A stretch of 64,000 nucleotides of DNA from Malania oleifera (GCF_029873635.1 NC_080422.1:19124095-19188094); one strand, 5' to 3'. Shown: positions 47,501-59,940, numbered from the stretch's first letter. The notes: generated from the sequence alone by a model not told the origin. Made by a program: numbers and translations.

Positions 47501-50500
47501 GTTATTGAGGTTTGGGTCATTGTACCCCCGTGGCTCGGATTCCTACATCTACAGCAAGCCGTCATAGAGGTTTGGGACATTTTACCCCCATGGCTCAGAG
47601 TCGGACATTCGTAGCAAATCGTTATAGAGGTTTGGGTTGTTGTACCACCATGGCTTGGATTCCTACATCCGTAGCAAACTGTCAAAGAGGTTTGGGTCAT
47701 TGTACCCTCTGTGGCTCGGATTCCCACATCTGTAGCAAATCGTCATAGAGGTTGGGTTCATTGTACTACCATGGCTCGGATTCCTACATCCGAAGTAAGC
47801 CATCATAGAGTTTTGGGTCGTTGTACCCCCGTGGCTCGGATTCCTATATCTACAGCAAACCGTTATAGAGGTTTGGTTCATTGTACCCTTGGTGGCTCGG
47901 ATTCCTACATTCACAGCAAATCGTCATAGAGGTTTGGGTTGTTGTACTCCGATGGCTCGAATTCCTACATCCGCAGAAAACCATCATAAAGATTTGGGTC
48001 ATTGTACACCCATGGCAGATTCATAAATCCGCAGCAAGTCGTCGTAGAGGTTTGGGTCGTTGAACCCGTCGTGACTCAGACTGCTACATCCGCAGTAAAT
48101 TGTCGTAGGGTTTGGGTCGTTGAACCCGCCGTGACTCGGATTCCTACATCAGTAGTAAAGCATCGTAGAGGTTTGGGTCGTTGTACCCCCATGTCCCAAA
48201 TTCCTACATTTTCAGTAAATCGTCATAGAGGTTTGGGTCATTGTACTCTCATGGCTCGAATTCCTACATCCACAGTAAACCGTCATAGAGGTTTGGGTCA
48301 TTGAACCCACCGTGATTTGGATTCCTACATTCGCAGTAAACTGCCATCGAGGTTTGAGTCTTTGTTCCCCTATGGCTTGGATTTCTTCATCCGCAGCAAG
48401 CCATCATAAAGGTTTGAGTCGTTGCACCCCTGTGGCTCGAATTCCTACATCCGCAGCAAACTGTCATTGAGGTTTGGATCGTTGTACCCCCGCGGCTCGA
48501 ATTCCTATATCCACAGTAAACCATTATAGAGGCTTGGGTCATTTAACCCGCCATGACTCGGATTCATACATCTGCAATAAACTGTTGTAGAGGTTTGGGT
48601 CGTTGTATCCCCGTGGCTTGGATTCCAACATCCGCAACAAGCCATCATTTAGGTTTGGGTCGTTGTACCCCCATGGCTCGGATTCCTACATCCGTAGCAA
48701 GTCGTCATAGAGATTTGGGTCGTTGTACCCCCTTGGCATAGATTCCTACATCTGCAACAAATTGTCATAGAGGCTTGGGTCGTTGTACCCCTATGGCTCG
48801 GATTCCTACATCCATAGTAAACTATCATATAGGTTTGGGTTTTTGTACCCTCGGTGGCTCAGATTCCCACATCCGCAACAAACCATCCTAGAGGTTTGGT
48901 TCGTTCTACCCTCGTGGCTCGGATTCCTACATCCCTAGCAAGCCATCATAAAGGTTTGAGTTATTGTACCCCCATGGCCCGTATTCCTACATCTATAGCA
49001 AACGGTCATAGAGGTTTGGGTCATTGTACTCCCATGGCTCGGATTCCTATATCCACAATAAACGGTCATAGAGGTTTGGTTCGTTATACCCTTGATGGCT
49101 CAAATTCTTACATCCACAGCAAACCTTCATAGAGGTTTGGGTTCTTGTACACCCATGGCTCGGATTCCCAAATCTGCAGCAAACCGTCATAGAGATTTGG
49201 GTCGTTGCACCCCCATGGCAGATTCGTACATCCGCGGCAAGTCATCATAGAGCCTTCGGTCATTGAACCTATCGTGACTCGGACTGCAACATCTGTAGTA
49301 AACCATCATAGGTTTTGGGTCATTGAACCCCCATGGCTGGGATTCCTACATCCATAGCAAGCTGTCATAGAGGTTTGGGTCATTGAACCCACCGTGACTT
49401 GGATTCCTGCATCTGCAGTAAACTGCCAAAAGGGTTTTAGTCATTGTACCTCTATGGTTTGGATTCCTACATTCGTAGTAATTCCTCAAAAAGGTTTGGG
49501 TCGTTGTACCACCATGGCTCAGATTCCTACATCCGCAGCAAGCCGTCATAGAGGTTTGGGTCATTGAACCCACCGTGCTTGGATTCTTACATCTGCAGTA
49601 AACCGTCATAGAGATTTGGATCAATGTACCCCCATGGCTCGTATTCCTATATCTGCCACAAACCATCATAGCGGTTTGGGTTGTTGTACCCTTATGGCTT
49701 GGATTCCTACATCCGAAGTAAACTATCATGGAGGATTGGGTTGTTGTACCCTCGGTGGCTCGATTTCCCACATCCGTAGCAAACCGTCATAGAGGTTTGG
49801 TTTGTTGTACTCCCGTGGCTCGGATTCCTACATCAGAAGCAAGCTGTCATTGAGTTTTGGGTCGTTGTACCCCCATGGCTTAGATTCCTACATCTATAGT
49901 AAATCGTTACAGAGGTTTGGTTCGTTGTACCCTCGGTGGCTCGGATTCCTACATTCGCAGCAAACCGTCATAAAGGTTTCAGTTGCTGTACCCCCATGGC
50001 TCAGATTCCTACATCTACGTAAAACCATCATAGAGATTTGGGTCGTTGTACCCTCGTGGCAGATTCGTACATCTGTAGCAAGCTTTCATTGATGTTTGGG
50101 TCATTGAACCCGTCATGACTCGGATTGCTACATCCGTAGTAAACCGTCACTGGGTTTCAATTGTTGAACTTGCTGTGACTTGGATTCCTGCATCCGTAGT
50201 AAACCATTATAGAGGTTTTGGTCATTGTACCCCAATGGCTCGGATTCCTACATCCGCAATAAATAGTCATAGAGGTTTACGTCATTGTACCCCCATGTCT
50301 CTGATTCCTACATCCACAGCAAGTCGTCATAGAGGTTTGAGTCATTGAACCCACCGTGACTTGGATTCCTACATCTTTAGTAAACTATCATAGAGGTTTG
50401 AGTTGTTGAACCCCTATGGCTCGGATTTCTACTTCTGCAACGAGCCGTCATAGAGTTTTAGGTTGTTGCACTCTCGTGCCTTGAATTCCTACACCTGTAG

Positions 50501-53500
50501 CAAGCCATCATAGAGATTTGGGTCGTTGTACCCCCATGGCTCAAATTCCTACATCCGTAGCAAACTGTCATAGAGGTTTGGATCATTGTACCCCCATGGC
50601 TCGAATTCCTACATCTGCAGTAAACTGCCACGAAGGTTTGGCTAGTTGTACCCTCTGTGGCTCAGATTCCCACATCCGCAGCAAACTGTCATAGAGGTTT
50701 GGTTCGTTGTACCCCCATGGCTCGGATTCCTACATCTGTTGCAAGCCGTCATAGAGATTTGGGTTATTGTACCCCATGGCTCAGATTCCTACATCCGCAG
50801 CAAACCGTCATAGAGGTTTAGGTCGTTGTACCCCTATGGCTCGGATTCCTATATCCACAGTAAATTGTCACAAAGGTTTGGGTAGTTGTACCCTCGGTGG
50901 CTCGGATTCCCACATCTGCAGCAAACCATCATAGAGGTTTGGTTCGTTTTACCCTCGTGGCTCGAATTCCTACATTAGAAGCAAGCCCTCATAAAGGTTT
51001 GGGTCGTTGTACCCCTGTGGCTCGGATTCCTACATCTGCAGCAAATCGTTATAGAGGTTTGGTTTGTTGTACCCTCCGTGGCTCTAATTCCTACATTCGC
51101 AACAAATTGTCATAGAGGTTTAGGTTGTTGTACTCGATGGCTCGGATTCCAACATCTGCAACAAACCATCATAGGGATTTGGGTCATTGTACCCCCGTGG
51201 CGGATTCGTACATCTGTGGCAAGCTTTCATTGAGGTTTGGGTCGTTGAATCTGTCGTGACTCGGATTGCTACATCCAGAGTAAATCATCTTTGAGTTTGG
51301 GTCATTGAACTTGCCGTGACTCGAATTCCCGCATCTATAGTAAAACATCATAAAGGTTTGGGTTGTTCTGCCCCTATGGCTCAGATTCCAACATCTGTGG
51401 TAAACCATCAGAGAGGTTTGGGTCGTTGTACCCCCATGTCACCGATTCCTACATCTGCAGCAAGTCGTCATAGAGGTTTGGGTCATTGAACCCACCGTGA
51501 CTTGGATTCTTACATCTGCAGCAAACCGTCATAGAGGTTTGATCCGTTGTACCCCTATGGCTCGGATTTCTACATCCACAGCAAGCCTTCATAGAGTTTT
51601 AGGTTGTTGCACCCTTGTGCCTTGAATTCCCACATCTGTAGCAAGCCATCATAGAGATTTGGGTCGTTGTACCCCCATGGCTCAAATTCCTACATCCGCA
51701 ACAAATCGTCATAGAGGTTTGGGTCATTGGACCCCCATGGCTCGTATTCCTATATCCGCAGTAAACTGTCACAAAGGTTTGGGTAGTTGTACCCTCGGTG
51801 GCTCGGATTCCCACATCCGCAGCAAACCGTCGTAGAGGTTTGGTTCATTGTACTCCCATGGCTCGAATTCCTACATTAGAAGCAAGCCGTCATAGAGGTT
51901 TGGCTCATTGTACCCTTGTGGCTCGGATTCCTACATCTAAAGCAAACCGTTATACAGGTTTGATTGGTTGTGCCCTCCATGGCTCGAATTCCTACATTCG
52001 CAGCAAACCGTCATAGAGGTTTGGGTTGTTGTACCCAATGGCTCGGATTCCTACATCTACAACAAACTGTCATAGAGATTTGGGTCGTTGTACCCCATTG
52101 GCAGATTCTTACATCTGTAGCAAGCTTTCATCGTGGTTTGGTTCGTTGAACCCATCATGACTCAGATTGCTACATCCGCAATAAATCGTCATTGGGTTTG
52201 GGTCATTGAACTCGCCATGACTCGGATTCCTGCATCCGTAGTAAATAATCATAGAGGTTAGGGTCGTTGTACCCCCATGGCTTGGATTCCAACATCCGCA
52301 GTAAACCATCATAGAAGTTTGGGTCATTGTACCCCCATGTCTCCGATTCCTACATCCACAGCAAGCCGTCATAGAGGTTTGGTTCATTGAACCCACCGTA
52401 ACTTGGATTCCTACATCTGCAGTAAACCATCATAGAGGTTTGAATCGTTGTACCCCTATGGCTCGGATTTCAACATCCACAACAAGCCTTCATAGAGTTT
52501 TGGGTCGTTGCACCCTCGTGCCTCGGATTTCTATATCAGCAGCAAACCATCACAGAAGTTTGAGCCGTTCTACCCCCGTAGCTCGTATTCCTATATCCAC
52601 AGTAAACTGTTATAGAGGTTTGGGTCATTTAACCCGCCGTGACCTGGATTCCTACATCTTCAATAAACCATCGTAGCGGTTTGGGTCATTATACCCCCAT
52701 GGCTTGGATTCCTACATCCGCAGCAAGCCGTCATTGAGGTTTGGGTCGTTGTACCCCTGTGGCTCGAATTCCTACATCTGTAGTAAGTCGTCATAGAGAT
52801 TTGGGTTATTGTACCCCCATGGCTCATATTCCTACATCCGCAGTAAATTATCACAAAGGTTTGGGTACTTGTACCCTCAGTGGCTCGAATTCCCACATTT
52901 GTAGCAAACCGTCATAGAGGTTTGGTTCATTGTACCCTTATGGCTCGGATTACTACAACCAAAGCTTGCCATCATAGAGGTTTGGGTCGTTGTACCCCTG
53001 TGGCTCGAATTTCTACATCTGTAGCAAATATTTATAGAGGTTTGGTTTATTGTACCCTCGGTTGCTCGAATTCCTACATCCGCAACAAACCGTCATAAAG
53101 GTTTGGGTCGTTGTACCCCCGTGGCTCGGATTCCTACATCTACAACAAACTGTCATAGAGATTTGGGTCATTGTACCCCCGTGGCGGATTCGTACATCTG
53201 CAGCAAGCCATCATAGTGGTTTAGGTCGTTGAACCCATCATGACTCGAACTGCTACATCCACAATAAACCATCTTAGGTTTGGGTCATCGAGCCCGCCGT
53301 GACTCGAATTACTACATCCGTAGTAAACCATCGTAGAGGTTTGAGTCATTGTATCCTCATGGCTTGGGTTCCTGCATCTGCATATAAATTGTCATAGAGG
53401 TTTGGGTCATTATACCCCTGTGGCTCAGATTTCTACATCCGCAGCAAGTCGTCTTAGATGTTTGGGTCATTGTACCCTCATGGCTCGGATTCCTACATCC

Positions 53501-55736
53501 GCAGCAAATGTCATAGAGGTTTGGGTTGTTGTACCCCCATGGCTTGAATTCCTACATCTGTGGTAAACCATTATAGAGGTTTGGGTCATTTAACCCACCG
53601 TGGCTTGGATTCCTACATCTGCAGTAAACCATCGTAGAAGTTTGGGTCGTTGTACCCCCGTGGCTTGGATTCCAACATCCACAGCAAGCCATCATTGAAG
53701 TTTGGGTTGTTGTACCCCTGTGGCATGAATTCTTACATCCGCCACAAGAAGTTATAGAGGTTTGGGTCAATGTACCCCCATGGCTTGGATTCTAACATCC
53801 GCAACAAACCGTCATAGAGGTTTAGGTCATTGAACCCACCGTGACTTGGATTCCTACATTCGCAGCAAACTGTCAAAGAGGTTTGAGTCATTGTACCCCC
53901 GTTGACCAGATTTCTACATCCGCAGTAAGCCATTGTAGAGGTTTAGGTCATTGTAACCCCGTGGCTCGAATTCCTACAACCGCAAAAAATCATCATGGAG
54001 GTTTGGGTCGTTGTACCACCGTGGCTCAAATTCCTACATCCGAAGTAAATTGTTATGGAGGTTTGGGTCATTTAAACCGCTGTTGCTCGAATTCCTACAT
54101 CTACAGTAAACCGTCGTAGAGGTATGAGTCGTTGCACCCCTGAGGCTTGGATTCCTACATCCGCCATAAGCCCTCATTGAGGTTTGGGTCGTTGTACCCC
54201 CGTTGCTCGAATTCCTACATTCGTAACAAGCCATCATAGAGGTTTGGGTCATTGAACCCCCATGGCTCAGATTCCTACATCCGTAGCAAACCATCATAAA
54301 GGTTTGGGTCGTTGTGCCCCCATGGCTCAGATTCCTACATCCACAGTAAATTGTTATAGAGGTTTGGGTCGTTGTACCCTATGTGGCTCGGATTCCCACA
54401 TCCGCAGAAAACCATCATAGAGGTTTGGTTCGTTGTACCCTCATGGCTCGTATTCCTACATCTGCAGCAAACGATCATTGAGATTTGGGTCGTTGTACCC
54501 CTATGGTGTATTCATACATCCGCAACAAGACGTCGTAAAGGTTTTTGTCTTTGAACCTGTCCTGACTTGAATTGCTACATCCGTAGTAAACCATCATAGA
54601 GGTTTGGGTCATTGAACCCATCATGACTCAGATTCTGACATCCGTAATAAACCATGGTAGAGGTTTGCATCGTTGTACCCCCATGGCTTGGATTCCTACG
54701 TCAGTAGTAAACCGTCATAGAGGTTTGGGTCGTTGTACCCGCACGGCTCCGATTCCTACATCCATTGCAAGTTGTTATAAAGGATTGGGTCATTGAACCC
54801 ACCGTGACTTGGATTCTTACATCTGCAGTAAAATGTCATAGAGGTTTGAGTCATTGTACCCCTGTGGCTCGGATTTCTACATCCGCAGCAAGCCATCATA
54901 AAAATTTGGGTCATTGTACCCCCATGGTTCGGATTCCTACATCCGCAGCAAACCGTCAGAGAGGTTTTGGTTGTTGTACGCCGATGGCTCGAATTCTTGC
55001 ATCTCCAATAAATCGTTATAGAGGTTTGGGTCATTTAACCCGCCATGACTCAGATTCCTACATCTGCCATAAGTCGTCGTAGAGGTTTTGGTTGTTGTAC
55101 CCTCGTGGCTTGGATTCCTACATCCGCAGCAAGCCGTCATTGAGGTTTAGGTCATTGTACCCCCGTGGCTCGGATTCCTACATCCACAGCAAGCCGTCAT
55201 ATAGGTTTGGGTTGTTGTATCCACATGGCTCAGATTCATACATTCGCAGCAAATGGTCATAAAGGTTTGGGTCGTTGTACCCCCATGGCTTGGATTCCTA
55301 CATCCGTAGTAAACTGTCATAGAGGTTTGGGTCGTTGTACCCTCGGTGGCTCGGATTCCCTCATCCGTAGCAAACTGTCATAGAGGTTTGGTTTGTTGTA
55401 CCCCCGTGACTCGGATTCCTACATCTGAAGCAAGCCATCATAGAGGTTTGGGTCGTTGTACCCCCGTGGCTTGGATTCCTACATCTGTAACAAACCATTA
55501 TAGAGGTTTGGGTCGTTGTTCCCCCGTGGCTCGGATTCCTACATTCGCAGCAAACTGTTATAGAGATTTGGGTTGTTGTACCCCCCGTGGCTTGGATTCC
55601 TACATCCGTAGTAAACCGTCATAGAGGTTTGGGTCATTGTACCCTCGTGGCTTGGATTCCTACATCCGCAGCAAACTGTCATAAAGGTTTGGGTTATTGT
55701 ACCCTCATGGCTCGGATTCCTACATCCGCAGCATGC
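38580..55736. repeat. 17.2-kb tandem satellite array, 60-bp monomer
   Basis: About 285 head-to-tail monomers of 58-61 bases. The typical monomer starts GTTGTACCCCCATGGCTCGG, continues ATTCCTACATCCGCAGCAAA and ends CCGTCATAGAGGTTTGGGTC. Variant classes include GAACCCACCGTGACTTGGAT (61), CCCTCGGTGGCTCGGATTCC (61) and GGCGGATTCGTACATC (58). Monomers differ from each other mostly by scattered C/T and G/A changes. Within each, AAACC and GGTTT can pair around an 8-base loop. Sixty is a multiple of three, so short frames with 20-residue periods open on both strands. None exceeds about 140 codons, so I read the array as non-coding. Confidence 0.95.
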
Positions 55737-56003
55737 CACTTCACACCTCTTCTGATTCCTACATCTAACATTAATAACTAACTCTCGCTAACTACTAACT
55801 TCCCAAAAAAAAAAAATCCTTAGAGAATAGTGCAAAATCCCCATTTGACCTTTTCCCATCCCTGTTTATGCTAAAAAATATTGAGTTGTCGAGTTTCCTA
55901 CTCAAAATAGGTGTCTTTTATCTTTGTTGGCGCCTTGCTTCAAATAACGTAGGAGAGATCCTATTGTTACATTGAAGCAATGAAGCCTACAAAGAGGGAC
56001 AAC
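55737..56003 (+). other. Right flank of the satellite: probable 3' UTR and polypurine tract
   Basis: After the last monomer a degenerate echo (TCTGATTCCTACATCTAAC) follows, then AT-rich unique DNA with GTTGGCGCCTTGC. It ends in the purine-rich CTACAAAGAGGGACAAC (55988-56003) immediately before TGTCGACACCCC. This is the layout of a plus-strand retrotransposon 3' end. Confidence 0.55.
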
Positions 56004-56225
56004 TGTCGACACCCCAATTCTAAATAAGCCACCCCAAAAAAGCCTAGTGAAATAAGATTTAACTTTGAGCCCTGAATAACCCTGAGTTCTAAAACTAAGA
56101 TCCCGAGTGAGCATGACTTCAAAAACTTTGAGTCCTTTTAATTAGTCCAATTCCTTAAAATTTTTCCCAAAATAGAGTTTCCGAATCATTTTGATTCTTG
56201 TTTATAATATTATCATGGATCCTCC
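56004..56225 (+). mobile_element. Probable start of a Tat-type LTR (truncated)
   Basis: It begins TGTCGACACCCCAATTC directly after a purine tract. To my knowledge this opening is common in Tat/Ogre LTRs. Only about 220 bases remain before a SIRE-like internal sequence takes over at about 56226. No second copy is in the window, so the end cannot be verified. Confidence 0.5.
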
Positions 56226-57678
56226 TAGTTTTCACTACCAGCATGCAATTCACATCATTGCATCAGCCATGCAGAAAGCATTCAAGACAAGCATGCATTT
56301 CAGTAGACAATCAAAATAAACTTTCCATTAAATAATATAATCATTTGCAAGCAATGAATAATGCCATTTAGCTCAAATAAATTATCCATCAAATATAGTT
56401 GAACTTTAAGCAGAGGATGGATATGTGCATTTATTGCACAAGTCATCCAATAAAAAAAATAAGATAAGCATAACATAATATATTGCTTATCGGATCAATT
56501 TTGAAAAAAAAAAAAAAAAAAAATGCTGCTCCGCCTCAATTATGCAGCCAAAGAATTTTATATTGAATTAAAAATATTTGGCATAACTAATATTTTCTAA
56601 TATGGGGATGAGTTTACGAATTACTTAAATTTAATTTTTCATTTGAAAATGATTTATCATTTAAGCTCGAGGATGAGTTTAGGATTATATGATATATATA
56701 CAACACTTTGATAAAATTCCTAAACCACAATCTCAGCATAATGGACAAAACATGCTATACTTAAGATTTTCAAATTTATACATATATAGCATCAAGAATC
56801 TTATAGCAATTAAAAACATTGTCCACTTGAATGGGATTTACTTAAACAAGCTACAACCAATATATATATATACATACATACTAACCAATCATAATTATAT
56901 GTATATGTATTAAGTTTAGATTGGATATGATCACTAAGACTCATGTATTGACTAGATTTTCTTAGGGTTCTCAATATAGCAGTAGTGTATATTAAAATTT
57001 GAACTTTTAAGCACAAACACTATTTAAGCATTCAAAACATTATAACCCCTTAAATATTTTATCCTAAAATCTTATGAGTATAAAAAGAATTCTTTTAAAG
57101 TACACCTCATAAGATAGTATGCAATTATAAATAAGTTTTCATTATTCAAATGAAATTCAACCCAGTATAAGTATTATGAATTATGACATGAAATAATCAA
57201 TGAATTAGAAGGAGGATAGATATACCTTTACGCTTTACTCCTTCTTAGACGTGTAAGCTCAAGGTGGCATTCTCCTCTCTCTCGGATTTTTAAACATTTT
57301 TATTGTTCCCAAAATCCTTAAGACTACTATAAAACATAAGCTTTACAAGAATATTAGTAGCCAAGGCACAATACAGTATGCATGACACTCAAATGATATG
57401 TATTAGATTCAAGTCATGCACTTTCAAATCATTTTCATGTTTCGGAAACTATGCATTAAAAATCATTTTCAATGGGATATGATTTCCTTTGCCGAACCCT
57501 TCCAAAACCTCCGATCAACTGATTTTACAAAAATGTTTATTTTTAATTTTCGAACAGTAAAATCTATACAATGAAAAGAGTGGAGAATTTGCAAAAGGTT
57601 AACCCTCAAAATAGGGATACCTCGAAAATGAGTCATTGCAATCGTTATGCAAATAGCGGTTAAGCTTATTGCAACCTC
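56226..57678 (-). mobile_element. SIRE-like internal region, copy A (gag side, decayed)
   Basis: It repeats as 62147-63576. On the minus strand, just inside the primer site, a decayed Gag start is readable (KLKINIFVKSVDRRFWKG at about 57490-57545), like the WKxRMxIFIKSxD segment of SIRE Gag. Further left nothing is coding. It includes an A-run of about 20 bases (56503-56522) and the AGGATGGATATGTGCATTTA hairpin-type motif at about 56414. Stop codons rule out a product. Confidence 0.7.
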
Positions 57679-57690
57679 GCTCTGATACCA
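57679..57690 (-). promoter_or_regulatory. Primer binding site, iMet-tRNA type, minus strand
   Basis: The minus strand reads TGGTATCAGAGC two bases from the LTR edge at 57693. Confidence 0.9.
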
Positions 57691-57692
57691 AT

Positions 57693-59572
57693 TGTTGGAA
57701 TTTGTGTGATCCCAAGAGGGGGGTGAATTGGGTTTTAAAAATATTTTGGCTAATTTGAACAATTACACCAATTCACCACATATCATATCCTATTCAAAAT
57801 ACAAACATATATGTAAATTAATAAATTGTTAAATTCAGATATACACGTATAACATATCTCATTTGAAATAGAGGTGTGCGTGCAAATAATTATGACTATT
57901 ATTGAGAGCATACACATGCGGAAATTTAAGTGCAGAAATATGAATGAGATAGAGGGAGAGTGGCACACGATATTTGTTATCGAGGTTCAGCCAAACCAGC
58001 CTACGTCCCCTCCTTAAGCATACCCCCCAAGGATTACACTATCCCTGCTAACTTAAATGGGCGGAGCAGAAGCCGTTACAACCTCTCCTTACGGGGCGAG
58101 GTAAACCCCAGCTCAATTACAAGGCCAAGCCCAACTTGTCTCCCTTACGGGGCGGAGACTCCTTAGTTCAATTCACGGGCTGAACCTAACCGATCTAACT
58201 TGTGGGGTTGAGACTCCCCAGTTCAATTCCGGGCCGAATCCAACTGGTACATTAAAATATTTTTGTACATATAATATGCTTCTAAAAATACAAGCAAAGA
58301 TGTACACATTTAAACTCAAATATATCACTCTCTTATGATATGATTTATGCTCAGTAGAGAAAGGGTGTAAAACAAATCTTCCAATCTTTGACGAATGATA
58401 TATATATGATAAAATGCATCAAGGATTTGAACCCTAATAAAATACTTCTTCAAAAATATTTTCAGTACAAAGTAGGAGAACCTAGGGTTTTATTTTCAAA
58501 GACATTTTGCAAATAATAAAAATGATAATCTTTGAGTTAAAAGGTATACATATGATAGGTACTTGAAGATTCAAATAAGATTGGTTGTTTCTTCAAAAAT
58601 ATTTATCAAAAGAAATTATGTGAAGAAACATAATCTCTACTCTCCAAAAATGATTTTTAAGATGAATGTCTAAATGAGAGTAAATGATATAAGACAATCA
58701 AATAAATGCCCAAATAAAATGTTCTCTTCAAAAAGATTTTCAAAATAATGAATGGAAGAGAATGGAGAGTATAAAATATAACCCCAAAAAGATTTTACAA
58801 TAACAATATGAGTGGGGGAACTTTGATTAAGAAAATGATTTGAGAGGTTTTTTTAAAAAAAATAATCAAAGTTGCTAACTTGGAGTATTTATATTTTTTC
58901 TGAAAATTATGATTGTTGGGACACACTCAGTATTTTTGAAAAGTTTAATTAAAAATTACTGACGTTTTAGCCCTAAAAAAAATTTTCAACCTGAGAGGTT
59001 CAGTCAATCATATTTAAGGTTCGTTCGACCAAGGATAATTTGAATTGCAAGTTCAGTCGACCAAGACATGGCTCAGTTGGCTACTCTTCTAGTTCGGTTG
59101 ACCTACACAAAAAAATGAACTATACATGCGATCGACTGGGCAATTGAGGGGTCAGACACATTTCAGTTTGGTCGACCAGGGAAGATACATTCAAAAAATT
59201 GAACGGTCAACTGATACAAAGTCAACATGTTGACTTCGTATCAGTTCGATCAACCAAGGTTTTTATACTGCTAGGGTTTCGGTCAACCGTGGCTCAGTCC
59301 ACTTTTTGACTTTTAGCCAACAAAGGTTCGGTCGACCAAGCTGGTTATTACTAGAATGGTTCGATCGACCGGGACTATTCATGAACCTTCTTTTGCTCTT
59401 CATTTTCCAGGGAATTCGCTAGTAGTGTGTGAGCTTTTTGTCCCTACTGTCTTCCATTTTTTGGTATCTTATGTTTGTGTTAAAATGAAAACCTGTTCAC
59501 AAACTAAATGCACACATAAGATACTGGGGGTTTGTCACCATCAAAACAAGGATCGGACTCAAAAGCCAAAAA
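57693..59572 (-). mobile_element. SIRE-like LTR A, minus strand
   Basis: On the minus strand it ends ...GGGATCACACAAATTCCAACA next to the primer site. It begins at about 59572, right after the purine tract AAAAAGGGGGAGA. Its length is about 1880 bp. The R-U5 part has the GTTATCGAGGTTCAGCC block and several ACGGGGCGGAG-type short repeats (58080-58230). The U3 (58985-59370) has TCGGTCGACCAAG-like motifs and a TATAAATA box (minus strand, about 58886-58893). It is both the 3' LTR of the copy to its right and the 5' LTR of the copy to its left. Confidence 0.82.
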
Positions 59573-59940
59573 TCTCCCCCTTTTTGATGATGATAAACAC
59601 CCAAGAGCAACATGGGCACAACCTGAAAAGAATCCCCCTAAGAATATGCATAATGTAAAAATAAACATAATAGCTCAAGCATATTTATGAGAGAAGACCT
59701 TCTAAGAAATTATGCATTTAAATTTTTGTGTTAAAGCATAGGCTCAGATATTACCCCTACGTTTTGCCCTATTAAAAAACTTCCCCCTTTTGGTCATTAT
59801 CATTTTGCTCATAAAAATTCTCCCCCTTTTGGCATTAGCAAAAAGGGTTAAGTTAAGTAGAAAACATTTTGATCAGTTAAAAAAATAGACTTTGCAAAGA
59901 GAACTCCCCTTTTTTAAAAAAAACTCTCCCCCTGTTTTTT
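59573..59940 (-). other. Run of polypurine tracts upstream of LTR A
   Basis: On the minus strand five purine tracts occur within 370 bases: AAAAAGGGGGAGA at the LTR edge, AAAAGGGGGAAG (about 59782), AAAAGGGGGAGAA (about 59818), AAAAAAGGGGAG (about 59904) and GGGGGAGAG (about 59925). The first is the probable primer for plus-strand synthesis. The others may be spare or ancestral tracts. Confidence 0.6.

Noticed and set aside
49346..49771. 141-codon minus-strand frame with Cys-rich 20-residue repeats, and many like it across the array
   Set aside because: The 60-bp satellite period keeps frames open by chance in several frames on both strands. Stops break every frame within about 140 codons, and there is no promoter or start context.
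38580..55736. CRISPR-like regular repeat array
   Set aside because: The 60-base units are contiguous and similar along their whole length. There are no unique spacers, no cas genes, and the context is a plant genome.
55920..55940. A tRNA-Asp-type primer site in GTTGGCGCCTTGC
   Set aside because: Only TTGGCGCC matches, the rest does not fit, and it lies upstream of an LTR start where a primer site is not expected.
59356..59658. 100-codon plus-strand frame
   Set aside because: It spans the U3 start and purine tract of a minus-strand LTR and is antisense to it. No domain is visible.
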